Source: Ferrovum myxofaciens
GTDB lineage: Bacteria; Pseudomonadota; Gammaproteobacteria; Burkholderiales; Ferrovaceae
Length of the DNA: 64,000 nt
Assembly (NCBI RefSeq): GCF_000735045.1
Contig: NZ_JPOQ01000008.1
Span: 62,001-126,000 of the forward strand
Direction: 5' to 3'
Shown: one piece after another, positions 49,930 through 61,108 of the stretch
Numbering within the stretch: the first letter of the stretch is position 1
How the letters are laid out: every line of letters starts with the position of its first letter
Notes under the pieces: generated by a model
Databases searched by the model: none
Seen by the model: the letters and a program-made list of their open reading frames with translations, nothing else
What the model was told of the DNA's origin: nothing
Position numbers and translations under genes: made by a program

Positions 49930-51900
49930 TTGTCCGGTTTTCTGATTCGCTTTCTCTTCCTGCTTCTTGGGCTTATTCCCTGGAGCCTCCCTGCCGCAGA
50001 TCTGGCTATGCCCGACGACATACCAGCCACTGTTCAACCCGTTTCCGAGCCGCCTCTGACCGATGACGAATTGTTGCGCGCCCGGCGCGCTTTTGATCAA
50101 CACGATCAGACCACGCTCGAATCCATCGCGGCACGAGCGCAGGGCCAACTTTCCGATTATCCTCGATATTGGGCTCTGGAAGAACGATTGATACGAGGAA
50201 ATGCCTATCTGGTTCCGGAAATGCAAGCATTTTTCAATGATTATCCCAACAGCCCGCTCACGCCCTTATTGCGCGCCCATTGGTTGTCTCAACTGGGACA
50301 AAACCAAAACTGGAAAACCTTTGAAGCCCAGTTTCATCCAGTGGATGCCCACCAACCCGCACTTCAATGCTATCACTGGCAAGCCCTCTTCGCCGACGCT
50401 CAAACGGACTTCTTCGACGCTGCCGTGGCCTATTGGCGTTCCGACGCTTCCTGGCCTGACTCCTGTGACCCGGTATTTCGGCAGTTGGTCGCAGCCCACC
50501 GCCTTCGTGCAGACGACCTCTGGCGGGCACTGCGTCATGCCCTATCCCGCAATCAGTTGCGGAAAGCGCGTTACATCAATAGTTTCTTCCCACCCTTCCA
50601 AGGCTTGAATGAAGATGACCTGAATCTGGCCACAGGCCGACCTCGCCAGTTTCTGGATGATGCCTCCCCCACGGATACCCACTCCACTCGTGCGCAACGT
50701 GAACTCATGTTATATGCCACCCTCCGCCTGGCCGCCCATGACCCACAGGCCGCAGCCACCTGGTGGACGGATGCCTCCGCACATCTTGGTCCGGAGGACC
50801 AAGCCTGGGGCTGGCAACAGATCGCACTTCAAGGTGCCTTGAATCTGAATCCCCAGTCTTTGGAGTGGTTTCAGCAGGTGACTCCCCAACCCACCGATGC
50901 TGAATGGCTGATCTGGAAAACCCGGGTTGCCTTGCGTCAGCAGGACTGGGCCACCGTACTGGACACCCTGGCCCATCTACCGGTCACCCTGGCCCAGAAA
51001 CCCGTCTGGCAATACTGGAAGGCGCGCGCGCTGGAGGGAGAATACCGTTCTGCAGAAGCCCTTGCCCTGCTCGAGCGCGTCTCCCAATCTCCTTCCTACT
51101 ACGGGCTACTGGCCCTGGAAGAACGGGGGCAGGAACTTCGCCTGTCACCCCCTCCCGCACAACCGGACCCGGAGATTCAAAAAGAAACCCGCACTCTGCT
51201 GGAGCGCCCTCTGCGCCTCTATCGCCTGGGATTGCTGTCGGAAGCCCAGAGAGAGTGGAACCAGATCGAGCCTGCCCTGACCCCTCTGCAACACTTGGCA
51301 GCTGCCCAACAAGCCTTTCAACTGGGCTGGTATGACCGGAGTATTCACAGTGCAGATCGTACGGATTTACCCAAGGATATCACCCTGCTCTTTCCCTATC
51401 CCTATCAGTCTCAAATCCAGGCCAGCGCTTCCCAATACCATCTCTCTGAAGCCTGGATTCTTGCGGTCATCCGGCAGGAAAGTCGATTTTTCAGCGTTGC
51501 CCGTTCCCGTACCGGTGCCCAGGGCCTGATGCAACTGATGCCCGCAACGGCCCGGTGGGCGGCCCGACGCAGCGGTCTCAAGAACTATCATGCTGAAGAG
51601 GTCGATCAACCCGACACCAATATCCTGCTTGGAACTTATTATCTGAATCACCTGGCGCAACTTTTGGGCAACCCGATCCTCGCCACCATGGGCTATAACG
51701 CAGGCCCTTTGCGTGCACAGATTTGGGTTTCTGCCGGCATTGGTGACCCGCGCGCCTTTCTTGAAAACATTCCTTTTGATGAAACCCGGGACTATGTCCA
51801 ACAGGTTCTCTACAACCAAATCGTCTACGAACAGCGCCTCCATACCGTGCCCAGTCACCGGCTGCATGCTCTTCTGGATGAGTTGGGTGCGGTTCGATGA
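49930..51900 (+). CDS. slt: Soluble lytic murein transglycosylase (Slt70-type)
   Basis: A 656-residue periplasmic enzyme that cleaves peptidoglycan strands with 1,6-anhydro ring formation. A signal peptide ([20 protein letters not shown], cleavage near PAA) is followed by the alpha-superhelical U and L domains, then the C-terminal lysozyme-like domain: [20 protein letters not shown] with the catalytic glutamate near residue 519, [12 protein letters not shown], and [13 protein letters not shown] at 49930 was chosen because GAGG lies 8 bases before it and the signal peptide then looks normal; two ATGs 12 to 13 codons upstream are alternatives. Its stop overlaps the cca start (ATGA). Confidence 0.93.
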   Translation: MSGFLIRFLFLLLGLIPWSLPAADLAMPDDIPATVQPVSEPPLTDDELLRARRAFDQHDQTTLESIAARAQGQLSDYPRYWALEERLIRGNAYLVPEMQAFFNDYPNSPLTPLLRAHWLSQLGQNQNWKTFEAQFHPVDAHQPALQCYHWQALFADAQTDFFDAAVAYWRSDASWPDSCDPVFRQLVAAHRLRADDLWRALRHALSRNQLRKARYINSFFPPFQGLNEDDLNLATGRPRQFLDDASPTDTHSTRAQRELMLYATLRLAAHDPQAAATWWTDASAHLGPEDQAWGWQQIALQGALNLNPQSLEWFQQVTPQPTDAEWLIWKTRVALRQQDWATVLDTLAHLPVTLAQKPVWQYWKARALEGEYRSAEALALLERVSQSPSYYGLLALEERGQELRLSPPPAQPDPEIQKETRTLLERPLRLYRLGLLSEAQREWNQIEPALTPLQHLAAAQQAFQLGWYDRSIHSADRTDLPKDITLLFPYPYQSQIQASASQYHLSEAWILAVIRQESRFFSVARSRTGAQGLMQLMPATARWAARRSGLKNYHAEEVDQPDTNILLGTYYLNHLAQLLGNPILATMGYNAGPLRAQIWVSAGIGDPRAFLENIPFDETRDYVQQVLYNQIVYEQRLHTVPSHRLHALLDELGAVR

Positions 51901-53057
51901 TGCAGATTTACGAAGTAGGGGGTGCCCTCCGTGACGAATTGCTGGGGCTTCCCAGCACCGACCGGGATTGGGTCGTGGTAGGCACTACTCCGGAAGAAAT
52001 GGAAACTCGGGGGTTTCAGCCCGTGGGGCGGGATTTTCCGGTTTTCCTGCACCCCGCCACCCATGAAGAATATGCTTTGGCCCGCACTGAACGTAAAACA
52101 GCCCCAGGCTATCGCGGATTCATTCTTCATGCCGACCCCACGGTCACGCTGGAAGAAGACCTGAAACGCCGTGACCTCACCATCAATGCCATGGCCCGGG
52201 ATTCCAATCATCGGTGGATCGATCCCTACGGCGGACTGACCGATCTGAAAAACCGTATCCTGCGTCACGTCAGTCCGGCTTTTAGCGAAGATCCGGTCCG
52301 ACTCCTGCGCGTTGCTCGATTCCTGGCCAAACTGGCTCCCTTTGGCTTTACCGTGGCACCTGAAACCAGCGCACTCTTACGACAGATGGTCAACAACGGC
52401 GAAGTGGATGCCCTGGTTCCCGAACGCATTCTGCAAGAGTTGAACAAAGGCATGGAAACTACCAACCCCGCGCGCATGTTCGAGGCATTGGCCGACTGGG
52501 GAGCCTTGAAAAAATTCTTCCCCACCATCGATGCATTGTGGATCCATACGGGGGATCTGGCCAAAAACGCCGTGGATCATGGGGCCCGAAGAAACCTGGA
52601 ACAAGTCCTGCGCTGGGCAGCCTGGGTTTCAGCACTTTTCCACGGGAGTTCCCGTCAAATCTGGCATCCACTCCTTGAAACCTGGGCCAGGAACCTGCGC
52701 TGGAGCAAGGAACAACACCAGTGGGTGGAATTGTCTTGCGCACTGGGTCCCAGCGCCCGGCATTTGTCTCCCCAGCAACCGGAGGAATGGCTCCCCCTGC
52801 TGGAAGGATGTGATGCCTGGAGGCGGCCACAAAGATTCTTCCACTTTCTTGAATTACAGGAATGCCTGGGCGAGGTTCTCAAAGATCTCCAACCCAACCT
52901 GAGCACGCGGGGCAAGGCCGCCCTCGCTGCCTGTCAGGCACTGGATCTTCCTGCGCTCGTACGTTCGGCACCGACCCCGGCAGAAATCCCTCAACGATTA
53001 CGCGCTGCCCGTCATGCTGCGTTGTGCGCGCTCTCGCCCACACGACGCAGCACCTGA
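51897..53057 (+). CDS. cca: CCA tRNA nucleotidyltransferase
   Basis: A 386-residue class II enzyme that adds or repairs the 3' CCA of tRNA. The NTP motif [20 protein letters not shown] near residue 8, [10 protein letters not shown] near residue 90 and [16 protein letters not shown] near residue 127 are all standard. In E. coli a C-terminal HD domain gives phosphatase and phosphodiesterase activity; here the corresponding region reads ALFHGSSRQ without the HD pair, so these extra activities are probably lost. Start overlaps slt by 4 bases. Confidence 0.95.
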   Translation: MMQIYEVGGALRDELLGLPSTDRDWVVVGTTPEEMETRGFQPVGRDFPVFLHPATHEEYALARTERKTAPGYRGFILHADPTVTLEEDLKRRDLTINAMARDSNHRWIDPYGGLTDLKNRILRHVSPAFSEDPVRLLRVARFLAKLAPFGFTVAPETSALLRQMVNNGEVDALVPERILQELNKGMETTNPARMFEALADWGALKKFFPTIDALWIHTGDLAKNAVDHGARRNLEQVLRWAAWVSALFHGSSRQIWHPLLETWARNLRWSKEQHQWVELSCALGPSARHLSPQQPEEWLPLLEGCDAWRRPQRFFHFLELQECLGEVLKDLQPNLSTRGKAALAACQALDLPALVRSAPTPAEIPQRLRAARHAALCALSPTRRST

Positions 53058-53062
53058 TCCCT

Positions 53063-54301
53063 TCAGGATCCCTTGATTTTTTTAGCCGCCTGAGCATGTT
53101 GCTCGGCATAAGACTGATGGGCAGCGGCTTCGGCCACCCCCACCTTGATGGGATAGCCCATGTCCATGAGGACAGAACCCAAGGCAGACAGACATAACAT
53201 GACATTTTCCGACTTGGCTGAATAGCCCATCAGTCCAAAGCGCCAGATTTTTCCTGCCAAGGGCCCCAGCCCGGCACCGATTTCCAGATTGAATTCGCTG
53301 AGCAGTGTTTTTCGCACTTTGGCTTCATCCACCCCTTCGGGTACCCGCACGGCATTGAGCTGGGGCAGACGGTATTCTTCCTTGACCAGATAGGTCAGCC
53401 CCATGGCCTCCAGTCCGGCTTTGAGCGCAAGGTAATGACGGGTATGACGAGCCCAGGCGTTTTCCAATCCTTCTTCACGCAGCAGCACCAGAGACTCATG
53501 TAACGCAAACAAGCCATTGATGGGGGCCGTATGGTGGTAAGTGCGATTGGTGGATCCCCAGTATCCCAATACCAGGTCGAGGTCCATGAACCAACTCTGG
53601 GAGGGAGTCCGACGTTGTTTGACCAGATCCACCACCCGCTGGTTATAGGAGACGGGAGACAATCCTGGGGTACAGGACAGACATTTCTGGCTGCCCGAAT
53701 AGATGGCATCGATATCCCACTCATCCACATACAGGGGTGAACCACCCAGTTGAGTGACCGCATCCACAATGGTCAGAGCCCCGTAACGGTGCGCGATTTC
53801 CACCAGGGTCTTGGCATCGGACATACAACCGGTGGAGGTTTCGGCATGAACAAAAGCCACCACTTTGGTATCCGGGTTTTGCTTCAGGGCATCTTCAAGC
53901 TTTTGCGGATCCACCGGTTCACCCCAGGTGTCTTCCACCACAACAGGTGTACCGCCACAGCGCGTCACATTTTCGATCATGCGGCCACCGAATACCCCGT
54001 TCCGGCACACGATAACCTTGTCGCCAGGATTGACCATGTTGACGAAGCACATTTCCATGCCTACGGATCCGGGACCCGAAGCCGGAAAAGTCAGTGCGTT
54101 GTCCGTCTGAAAGGCATAACGCAACAACATCTTCAATTCATCCATCATGTCCACAAAGACCGGATCGAGATATCCGATACAGGGCAGCGACATGGCCGCC
54201 AGCACCCGCGGTGCGATTTCCGATGGACCCGGGCCCATCAGGGTGCGTTGGGGGGGATAGAAGGAACTGATTTTCTTGGGGGGAAGGTATTGGATGGTCA
54301 T
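53063..54301 (-). CDS. Class V aminotransferase, serine/alanine-glyoxylate aminotransferase family
   Basis: A 412-residue PLP enzyme. It shows MGPGPSEIAPRVLAAMSLPC at the N-terminus, FVHAETSTGC and TIVDAVTQLGGSPLYVDEWD near residue 200, and the PLP lysine in YSGSQKCLSCTPGLSP near residue 217. The family transfers amino groups from serine or alanine to glyoxylate. Which substrate is used, and whether it serves photorespiration-like glyoxylate clearance or serine/glycine exchange, cannot be told. It converges on cca with a 5-base gap. Confidence 0.88.
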   Translation of the reverse strand: MTIQYLPPKKISSFYPPQRTLMGPGPSEIAPRVLAAMSLPCIGYLDPVFVDMMDELKMLLRYAFQTDNALTFPASGPGSVGMEMCFVNMVNPGDKVIVCRNGVFGGRMIENVTRCGGTPVVVEDTWGEPVDPQKLEDALKQNPDTKVVAFVHAETSTGCMSDAKTLVEIAHRYGALTIVDAVTQLGGSPLYVDEWDIDAIYSGSQKCLSCTPGLSPVSYNQRVVDLVKQRRTPSQSWFMDLDLVLGYWGSTNRTYHHTAPINGLFALHESLVLLREEGLENAWARHTRHYLALKAGLEAMGLTYLVKEEYRLPQLNAVRVPEGVDEAKVRKTLLSEFNLEIGAGLGPLAGKIWRFGLMGYSAKSENVMLCLSALGSVLMDMGYPIKVGVAEAAAHQSYAEQHAQAAKKIKGS

Positions 54302-54342
54302 CGGGGGTCCTTAAGCGCCCATTGGGGGCGAATTCTCCATAA

Positions 54343-55260
54343 TCAATCTTTCATTCTAGCAAAATTTCCAGCTTTCACGAAGTGCAGGTGTCGCCCTTCG
54401 GCGTGGGACAGATGGAGTGCCCCTCGCTCGCCTGCGGAATCGAAGAGTGTATCTCCTTCCGGTTCTGGCTGGTGCGAGGGAATCAATCCGACAAAATCAA
54501 AGAGAAGGCGGTCAGCCAGGTGAGAGGGCGTGACCGACTGCAACCCCAGAAAGATATTGTCGGTGCGTCCCGGATGCGCCTTTTCCTGGTCCTGCAACCA
54601 TTGTTTGATGGCCTGGCGTTGCAAATTTTCCTGGGAACCACACAGATTGCAGGGAATGATGGGAAATTCCATCCCGCGCGCGTAGCGGGCCAAGTCTTCT
54701 TCGCGACAATAGGCCAAGGGACGTATCACGACATGATGTCCATCGTCGGTCACGAGTTTGGGGGGCATGCCTTTCAGTCGTCCCCCATGAAACAAATTGA
54801 GGAAAAAGGTTTCCACCATGTCATCGCGATGGTGACCCAAAGCAATCTTGTTAGCCCCCAATACCTTGGCAGTACGGTACAGGACCCCCCGGCGCAAACG
54901 CGAACAGAGAGAGCAGGTGGTTTTTCCCGCCGGGACTTTTTCCTTGACGATGGCGTAGGTATCCGCATCGACGATCCGGTAATCCACGCCCAGCTGATCC
55001 AGGTAGGCAGGAAGGATATCCGCAGGAAAACCCGGTTGTTTCTGGTCCAGGTTGACGGCAACGAGTTCAAATGTGATGGGCGCGCGCTTTTGCAGATCCA
55101 GCAGAAGTGTCAGCAGGGCATAGGAATCTTTCCCCCCACTCAGACAGACCATCACCCTATCCCCGTCCTGGATCATGGCGTAGTCTCCCAATGCCTTGCC
55201 CAGGGCACTGCGCAGTCTTTCCTGGAGCCGAATGAAGGTGGAACTGCGGGAATTACTCAT
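54343..55260 (-). CDS. ttcA: tRNA 2-thiocytidine biosynthesis protein TtcA
   Basis: A 305-residue iron-sulfur tRNA thiolase that makes s2C32. The PP-loop is [19 protein letters not shown] near residue 42, and cysteines for the 4Fe-4S cluster are in [10 protein letters not shown] near residue 117 and [12 protein letters not shown] near residue 205. The start at 55260 (MSNSRSST) matches the family beginning and overlaps the end of the upstream small gene by 8 bases. Confidence 0.97.
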   Translation of the reverse strand: MSNSRSSTFIRLQERLRSALGKALGDYAMIQDGDRVMVCLSGGKDSYALLTLLLDLQKRAPITFELVAVNLDQKQPGFPADILPAYLDQLGVDYRIVDADTYAIVKEKVPAGKTTCSLCSRLRRGVLYRTAKVLGANKIALGHHRDDMVETFFLNLFHGGRLKGMPPKLVTDDGHHVVIRPLAYCREEDLARYARGMEFPIIPCNLCGSQENLQRQAIKQWLQDQEKAHPGRTDNIFLGLQSVTPSHLADRLLFDFVGLIPSHQPEPEGDTLFDSAGERGALHLSHAEGRHLHFVKAGNFARMKD

Positions 55261-55444
55261 CGGAAGGGGAGGTTGGATCTTTGCGCAAAATTTTGAAAAT
55301 GACAAACAGAGAGTAGAGCATGAGTAAACCCATGAGCACGAAGCCACTGACGTACACCCAGAGTTTGTCCGAGTAGGTCAGGTACCAGGCAACATTCAGG
55401 AGCAGGAAAAATCCCGCAATCTGCCAGAAAAAGCCCATCGTCAT
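55253..55444 (-). CDS. Small membrane protein of unknown function, upstream of ttcA
   Basis: A 63-residue protein with two hydrophobic segments (about residues 5-22 and 28-51) and a charged tail ([13 protein letters not shown]). A second ATG lies two codons in. No family was recognised. It overlaps the ttcA start by 8 bases, which implies co-translation, though a role in tRNA thiolation is not suggested by its sequence. Confidence 0.65.
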   Translation of the reverse strand: MTMGFFWQIAGFFLLLNVAWYLTYSDKLWVYVSGFVLMGLLMLYSLFVIFKILRKDPTSPSDE

Positions 55445-55515
55445 TTCCTATAATTCTGCAAAGATCGTCATGTTATCAAATAGGAGTATGATGCGCGCTA
55501 TTTGAGGGCTGAACA

Positions 55516-56676
55516 TTGGAATGGTATTCCACTGAGGCATTACTGCCGAGTGTTGCGGCGAGAGATCACAGCCAGCAATTAATCTGGCATATCAATGACG
55601 CCATCGACAAAGCAGGAGGATGGATCGACTTTGCCGATTTCATGAACCTGCTTCTTTACGCACCAAGATTGGGCTACTACGCGGCAGGAGCCGTCAAATT
55701 GGGACCCGCCGGAGACTTTACCACGGCCCCGGAGATGACCTCCCTCTTTGCCCGCACCCTGGCCCATCCCATTGCACGCACCCTCAGGGAATTGGATCCA
55801 CAGAAAACCACGATACTCGAACTGGGTGCCGGTACGGGGCAGTTGGCCCAAGACCTGTTGAAAGCCTTGGAACAACAAGATAGCCTGCCGAAACGTTACG
55901 CAATCCTGGAAGTAAGTACTGACTTACGAGAACGACAACAGGAAAATATCCGTCAACTGCCTCCAGACTTGCAACGTAGAGTGGAATGGCTGGAACATTG
56001 GCCAGCGGAACTGGAAGGCGTCGTACTGGCCAATGAAGTGCTGGATGCTCTACCCGTCCAACGTTTGCGTTGGCAGAATGGGCAATGGCACCAATGGGGT
56101 GTTGCGGTGACGAAAGAGGGTTGGCACTGGCAAACTCGGCCCCTGCCCGCAAACTCCCCCCTTCTCGAGGGGATGCCAGATATGACCGGTTACCCCGAGC
56201 CCTATGATACTGAAGTCGGTTTGGCCGCAGAGGGACTGATGACGTTGTTGGGTCAAACTTTGAAAGCCGGTCAGGCTTTTTTTATCGATTATGGTTTCCC
56301 GGCGCGGGAATTCATCCATCCCCAACGCAGCGGGGGTACGTTGATGTGTCACTATCGGCATCATGCCCACGGCGATCCTTTTCTTTACCCTGGACTTCAG
56401 GACGTCACGGCCCATGTGGACTTTACCCGGGTGGCCCGGGCGGCCCGCCGGGCAGGCCTGCAAATCGAAACCTGGCAAACACAGGCGGCCTGGTTGATTG
56501 AAGAGGGGATTCTGCATGAACTGGAAAAAGTACACGGAGAAACCAGCGCGGACTATCGCGCAGTCAGTGCGGTCCAAAAACTTCTGAGTCCAGCAGAAAT
56601 GGGCGAGTTATTCAAGGTATTGGTACTGGGTCAGGGTCCCGAAAACAAGTCAGCATTGATCAATTTGGGACTGTAA
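55516..56676 (+). CDS. MidA/NDUFAF7-family SAM-dependent methyltransferase
   Basis: A 386-residue protein. The SAM site is ILELGAGTGQLAQDLLKAL near residue 95, and diagnostic segments are YAPRLGYYAAGAVKLGPAGD with FTTAPEMTSLFARTLA and FIDYGFPAREFIHPQRSGG with LMCHYRHHAH. Eukaryotic NDUFAF7 methylates an arginine of the complex I 49-kDa subunit (NuoD equivalent); in bacteria the target is not established. The start is TTG at 55516, 7 bases after GAGGG; the nearby ATG is out of frame. Confidence 0.88.
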   Translation: MEWYSTEALLPSVAARDHSQQLIWHINDAIDKAGGWIDFADFMNLLLYAPRLGYYAAGAVKLGPAGDFTTAPEMTSLFARTLAHPIARTLRELDPQKTTILELGAGTGQLAQDLLKALEQQDSLPKRYAILEVSTDLRERQQENIRQLPPDLQRRVEWLEHWPAELEGVVLANEVLDALPVQRLRWQNGQWHQWGVAVTKEGWHWQTRPLPANSPLLEGMPDMTGYPEPYDTEVGLAAEGLMTLLGQTLKAGQAFFIDYGFPAREFIHPQRSGGTLMCHYRHHAHGDPFLYPGLQDVTAHVDFTRVARAARRAGLQIETWQTQAAWLIEEGILHELEKVHGETSADYRAVSAVQKLLSPAEMGELFKVLVLGQGPENKSALINLGL

Positions 56677-56693
56677 GAGACGCGCATCGCTTC

Positions 56694-56721
56694 GAAGGGG
56701 GAATGCATGGCATTCCCCTTC
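56694..56721. terminator. Hairpin between convergent methyltransferase and metF genes
   Basis: GAAGGGGGAATGC and GCATTCCCCTTC pair with one bulged G around a 3-base loop. It lies between the two stop codons. No long T-run follows on either side, so it may be an imperfect bidirectional terminator. Confidence 0.5.
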
Positions 56722-56722
56722 T

Positions 56723-57568
56723 TCAAGTCAAATGCAGCCGTTCCCAGATGACCGAAGTCAACCCTGCGCTGTTCATGGTATAAAAGTGCAACCCAGGCGC
56801 CCCACCCTCCAGCAACCGGTCACATAAGTGTGTCACCACTTCCAGACCAAAAGCCTTGATGGAAGCACTGTCATCCCCATAGCCCTGCATTTTTTGACGG
56901 ATCCAGCGCGGAATTTCAGCACCGCAGGCATCGGAAAAGCGACTCAATTGTGAAAAATTGGCGATGGGCATGATCCCTGGCACAATCGGCACGGTGATCC
57001 CCGCTGCACCACAATCCTCCACAAAACTGAAGTAAGCATCCGGATTGTAAAAATACTGGGTAATGGCTGAATCAGCCCCTGCCTCGACTTTTTCCTGAAA
57101 ATGGCGAATCCCTTCCTGCGCTGAATGGGCTTGTGGATGCACCTCGGGATAGGCTGCCACCTCAATGAAAAAGTGGTCTCCCGTTTCTTCACGCACGAAA
57201 CGCACCAGGTCGCTGGCGTAACGAAATTCGCCGCCGCCCAGGGTTCCGGAAGGCAAATCCCCGCGCAAGGCCACCAGATGACGAATACCGTGGTGACGAT
57301 AGAGTGCCAGGACTTGGCGCAAACTGTCCCGGGTCGCGCCAATACAGGACAGATGAGGCGCAGCGGGATATCCGTCCTGCTGAATCTCCACCACGGTTTC
57401 CAGAGTACGGTCCTGGGTGGTGCCCCCTGCGCCATAGGTCACGGAAAAAAAAGCCGGATTGAGCTGCGCCAACTGGCGCCGGGTATGACGAAGTTTTTCC
57501 GCCCCCTCGGCGGTCTTGGGGGGGAAAAATTCGAAACTGAACACCCGCTCGTAATGCGCGTGATTCAT
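56723..57568 (-). CDS. metF: 5,10-methylenetetrahydrofolate reductase
   Basis: A 281-residue FAD-dependent TIM-barrel enzyme that makes 5-methyl-tetrahydrofolate for methionine synthesis. FEFFPPKTAEGAEKLRHT at the start carries the conserved glutamate; HLSCIGATRD, LVALRGDLP and QYFYNPDAYF follow, then VPIVPGIMPI near residue 193. It lies 4 bases after ahcY, completing a methyl-cycle operon. Confidence 0.97.
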   Translation of the reverse strand: MNHAHYERVFSFEFFPPKTAEGAEKLRHTRRQLAQLNPAFFSVTYGAGGTTQDRTLETVVEIQQDGYPAAPHLSCIGATRDSLRQVLALYRHHGIRHLVALRGDLPSGTLGGGEFRYASDLVRFVREETGDHFFIEVAAYPEVHPQAHSAQEGIRHFQEKVEAGADSAITQYFYNPDAYFSFVEDCGAAGITVPIVPGIMPIANFSQLSRFSDACGAEIPRWIRQKMQGYGDDSASIKAFGLEVVTHLCDRLLEGGAPGLHFYTMNSAGLTSVIWERLHLT

Positions 57569-57572
57569 GGCT

Positions 57573-58883
57573 TCAATACCGGTAATGCTCGGGTTTGTAG
57601 GGCCCCGTAACAGGCAGGTTGAGGTATTCAGCCTGCTTTTCCGTCAGCAAGGTGAGTTGCACGCCGATGCGCTTCAAATGCAGGCGGGCCACCTTCTCAT
57701 CCAGTGTCTTGGGGAGAATGTATACGCCCACGGGATATTTGCCGTGATTGTTCCACAATTCGATCTGGGCCATGACCTGATTGGTGAAGGAAGCCGACAT
57801 CACAAAACTTGGATGTCCTGTCGCGCATCCCAAATTGACCAGACGTCCTTCTGCCAATACGATCAGACGCTTGCCATCAGGGAAGATGACGTGATCCACC
57901 TGCGGTTTGATGTTATCCCAGTGGTATTTACGCAGAGAGGCGATATCGATTTCCGAGTCGAAGTGACCGATATTGCATACGATGGCATCATTTTTCATGA
58001 CTTGCATATGGGCGTGGGTGATGACCTCCACATTGCCGGTTGCGGTGACGAAGATGTCACCCAAAGCCGCCACTTCGTCCATGTTCACTACCCGATACCC
58101 CTCCATGGCCGCCTGCAGGGCACAGATGGGATCGATTTCCGTGATCCACACCGTGGCACCCAGTCCGCGAAAGGCCTGGGCACAGCCTTTGCCCACATCG
58201 CCATACCCAGCCACCACGGCCACTTTTCCGGCAATCATCACATCAGTCGCCCGTTTGATCCCATCCATCAGGGATTCACGACATCCGTACAAATTGTCGA
58301 ATTTGGACTTGGTCACCGAGTCATTGACATTGAACGCCGGGCACTTCAATTCTCCACGCTTCAGCATTTCATTCAAACGATGCACGCCGGTGGTGGTTTC
58401 TTCGGAAATGCCCCGGATGGATTCGAGCAGATGAGGATACTTGTCATGCATCACCAGGGTCAGATCCCCTCCATCATCCAGAATCATGTTGGGCAACCAG
58501 TTTTCTGGCCCAAAAATGGTTTTTTCGATGCACCACCAAAACTCCTCTTCAGTTTCTCCCTTCCAGGCAAATACCGGAATCCCTGCGGCGGCAATGGCTG
58601 CCGCTGCCTGGTCCTGGGTGGAAAAAATATTACAGGAACTCCAGCGGACTTCCGCCCCCAGGGCCACCAGTGTTTCAATCAATACGGCGGTCTGGATGGT
58701 CATGTGCAAACAACCGGCGATACGTGCCCCCTGCAGCGGCTGGTGCTCGGCATATTCTGCACGCAGGGCCATGAGCCCTGGCATTTCATTCTCGGCAATC
58801 TGGATTTCCTTGCGGCCCCATGCCGCCAACGTCATGTCGGCAACCTTGAAATCACCGGCCAAAATCTGTGGAATCGCGTTCAT
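57573..58883 (-). CDS. ahcY: S-adenosyl-L-homocysteine hydrolase
   Basis: A 436-residue NAD-dependent enzyme that splits S-adenosylhomocysteine to adenosine and homocysteine. Substrate-site motifs are [15 protein letters not shown] and [20 protein letters not shown]; the NAD site is [15 protein letters not shown] near residue 225. The C-terminus ends KPEHYRY, the usual tail. GGGAGAG lies before ATG at 58883. It sits between metK and metF; no SAH riboswitch-like structure was seen in the 43-base gap before it. Confidence 0.98.
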   Translation of the reverse strand: MNAIPQILAGDFKVADMTLAAWGRKEIQIAENEMPGLMALRAEYAEHQPLQGARIAGCLHMTIQTAVLIETLVALGAEVRWSSCNIFSTQDQAAAAIAAAGIPVFAWKGETEEEFWWCIEKTIFGPENWLPNMILDDGGDLTLVMHDKYPHLLESIRGISEETTTGVHRLNEMLKRGELKCPAFNVNDSVTKSKFDNLYGCRESLMDGIKRATDVMIAGKVAVVAGYGDVGKGCAQAFRGLGATVWITEIDPICALQAAMEGYRVVNMDEVAALGDIFVTATGNVEVITHAHMQVMKNDAIVCNIGHFDSEIDIASLRKYHWDNIKPQVDHVIFPDGKRLIVLAEGRLVNLGCATGHPSFVMSASFTNQVMAQIELWNNHGKYPVGVYILPKTLDEKVARLHLKRIGVQLTLLTEKQAEYLNLPVTGPYKPEHYRY

Positions 58884-58926
58884 TGAAACTCTCCCTTCAT
58901 TCGTTGTGTATTGGCTCAATCCAAAC

Positions 58927-60084
58927 TCAGGCATCGGCCTGTAGTGCCTGGATGCGATTGCGCATTTCCCAGGTAAACTCCGGCTCTTCCCGTCCAAAGT
59001 GACCGTAGGCTGCTGTCTTGCTGTAAATGGGGCGGAGTAGATCGAGGGACTGAATGATACCCTTGGGACGCAGGTCGAAATGCTGCTCAACCAGTTGGGC
59101 CAGCTTTTCGTCGGGGAGTTTCCCGGTTCCGAAGGTATTGACCATCAAACTGACCGGGCGGGCAACGCCGATGGCGTAAGCCACTTGCACTTCGCATCGG
59201 CGTGCCAACCCGGCAGCCACCACATTCTTGGCCACATGGCGCATGGCGTAGGCGGCAGAACGATCCACCTTGGAAGGATCCTTGCCCGAAAATGCTCCCC
59301 CGCCATGACGGGCCGCGCCTCCATAAGTATCCACGATGATCTTGCGCCCGGTGAGACCGCAGTCCCCCATGGGGCCTCCGATCACGAAGCGCCCGGTAGG
59401 ATTGACCAGATAACGGGTATTGGGTCCCAGCAGGTGAGCGGGCAGCACCGGCTTGATGATTTCGTCGATCACTGCTTCCGTGAGTTGTTGATGGGAAATT
59501 TCGGGATGATGCTGGGTCGAGAGAACCACCGTTTCGATACAGGCGGGCTGCCCATTGACATAGCGAACGCTCACCTGGGATTTGGCATCCGGACGCAAAA
59601 AGGGCAGCCGCCCGTCCTTGCGCAATTCTGACTGGCGCTGCACCAGACGATGGGCCAGATGGATGGGCAAAGGCATGAGCGTGTCGGTTTCATCACAGGC
59701 ATAACCGAACATCAAGCCCTGATCTCCCGCCCCTTGATCGAGGTCGAGTCCACTCCCCTCGTCCACCCCCTGAGCAATGTCCGGACTTTGCCGATTGAGT
59801 GCCGTCAACACCGCGCAGGTCTGATAATCAAAACCGATGTCGGAACTGTTGTAGCCGATGCGCCGTACCACGTCCCGTGCCACATCGATGTAGTTGATCT
59901 GTGCCTTGGTGGTGATTTCGCCGGAAATAACGATGAGGCCAGTACTGGTCAAAGTTTCACAAGCCACCCGGGCATGGGGATCCTGCGTTAGAATGGCATC
60001 TAGAACCCCGTCAGAAATCTGATCGGCCACCTTGTCCGGATGCCCCTCGGATACCGACTCCGAAGAGAAAATATACTCACTCAT
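58927..60084 (-). CDS. metK: S-adenosylmethionine synthetase
   Basis: A 385-residue enzyme that forms SAM from methionine and ATP. The first signature is [19 protein letters not shown] at residue 14, the second [15 protein letters not shown] near residue 118, and [19 protein letters not shown] near residue 266 completes the set. Length is usual. It is the first gene of the metK-ahcY-metF unit; its promoter lies in the 74-base divergent region to the acyltransferase. Confidence 0.98.
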   Translation of the reverse strand: MSEYIFSSESVSEGHPDKVADQISDGVLDAILTQDPHARVACETLTSTGLIVISGEITTKAQINYIDVARDVVRRIGYNSSDIGFDYQTCAVLTALNRQSPDIAQGVDEGSGLDLDQGAGDQGLMFGYACDETDTLMPLPIHLAHRLVQRQSELRKDGRLPFLRPDAKSQVSVRYVNGQPACIETVVLSTQHHPEISHQQLTEAVIDEIIKPVLPAHLLGPNTRYLVNPTGRFVIGGPMGDCGLTGRKIIVDTYGGAARHGGGAFSGKDPSKVDRSAAYAMRHVAKNVVAAGLARRCEVQVAYAIGVARPVSLMVNTFGTGKLPDEKLAQLVEQHFDLRPKGIIQSLDLLRPIYSKTAAYGHFGREEPEFTWEMRNRIQALQADA

Positions 60085-60158
60085 GGCAAACCCTGCCCTT
60101 TATCAAAAATTGGAAAAGTACTGCAGCCGGGAATTGTACCAGCAATCCCGTTAGCGCC

Positions 60159-61058
60159 ATGATGCGCCTGATTTTTTTCCCGCTTTGGTTACTCCACTGG
60201 CTACCCCTCAAGGCTCTGTGGATCCCCGGTCGCCTGCTTGGCAGTCTGGCCTTTGCCCTCGCCCGCGAACGGCGTCGCGTTACCCTCATCAATCTGACAT
60301 TGTGCTTTCCCCAGTGGAGTGACGCCCAACGCCGTCAAGTGGCTCTCCGTCATTTTCAAGGATTTGTCACCAGCGCCCTGGCCCTCGGGATAGCCTGGTT
60401 CGCTTCCGAACGGCGTCTGCGCGCCCTGATTCATTTTCAGGGCCTGGAACAGGTGCGCCATGCTCAAACGAAGGGGCCAGTCATCTTGCTCACGCCCCAT
60501 TTCTTCGGGGTAGACACCATTGGCCCCTTCCTGACCCTGGATTTTGACGTCATCACCATCAATTCAAAAATCAAGCATCCCACCCTCGATACCTTGATCC
60601 GCGAACGCCGACTACGCTGGGGGAAAGGGCTGATTTTTGCCCGCCAGGACAGTTTGCGCAGCGTATTACGGGCGTTCAAACCGGGTTGGTTGCTCTACTA
60701 CCTGCCGGATCAGGACTTTGGCCCCAAAGATTCGCTTTTTGTGGATTTCTTCAAGGTCAAAGCCGCCACCGTCCCCGCTTTGGCCCGGATGACCAAATTA
60801 GCCAAAGCATCGGTCGTTCCCTGCGTCGTCCATCTCAATTTCGAGGCGGGACGGTTTGAAGTCACCTTCTTCCCCCCCTGGGAACATTTTCCCAGCGGTG
60901 ACGATGGGGCGGATACCCGCCGCATGAACCACTTCATCGAGGATCGTATCCTCGAACAACCCGCCAATTATCTGTGGTCACACAAACGGTTCAAGACCCG
61001 CCCCCCCGGAGAAGCCTCGCCTTACGATGGGCCTTCGCCCCCCCAATCTACCCAGTGA
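60159..61058 (+). CDS. LpxL/HtrB-type lipid A acyltransferase family protein
   Basis: A 299-residue membrane-anchored enzyme that adds a secondary fatty acid to lipid A. The catalytic HX4D motif is HFFGVD near residue 113, and YLPDQDFG near residue 188 is the second conserved block. One N-terminal hydrophobic segment (residues 4-20) serves as anchor. The family includes LpxL, LpxM and LpxP; the subtype is not resolved. It is first in a plus-strand series with dapF. Two consecutive ATGs mark the start. Confidence 0.92.
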   Translation: MMRLIFFPLWLLHWLPLKALWIPGRLLGSLAFALARERRRVTLINLTLCFPQWSDAQRRQVALRHFQGFVTSALALGIAWFASERRLRALIHFQGLEQVRHAQTKGPVILLTPHFFGVDTIGPFLTLDFDVITINSKIKHPTLDTLIRERRLRWGKGLIFARQDSLRSVLRAFKPGWLLYYLPDQDFGPKDSLFVDFFKVKAATVPALARMTKLAKASVVPCVVHLNFEAGRFEVTFFPPWEHFPSGDDGADTRRMNHFIEDRILEQPANYLWSHKRFKTRPPGEASPYDGPSPPQSTQ

Positions 61059-61108
61059 GCCAGAAAAAGCGTAGCATTTCACCTTTGACATCACCCGATA
61101 CGGGGACT

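Noticed and set aside
57567-58886. A 439-codon open frame opposite ahcY
   Set aside because: Exactly covers ahcY on the other strand and shows no family similarity.
58884-60158. SAM or SAH riboswitch in the metK-ahcY-metF unit
   Set aside because: The gaps before ahcY (43 bases) and metK (74 bases) are too short and show no matching conserved core.
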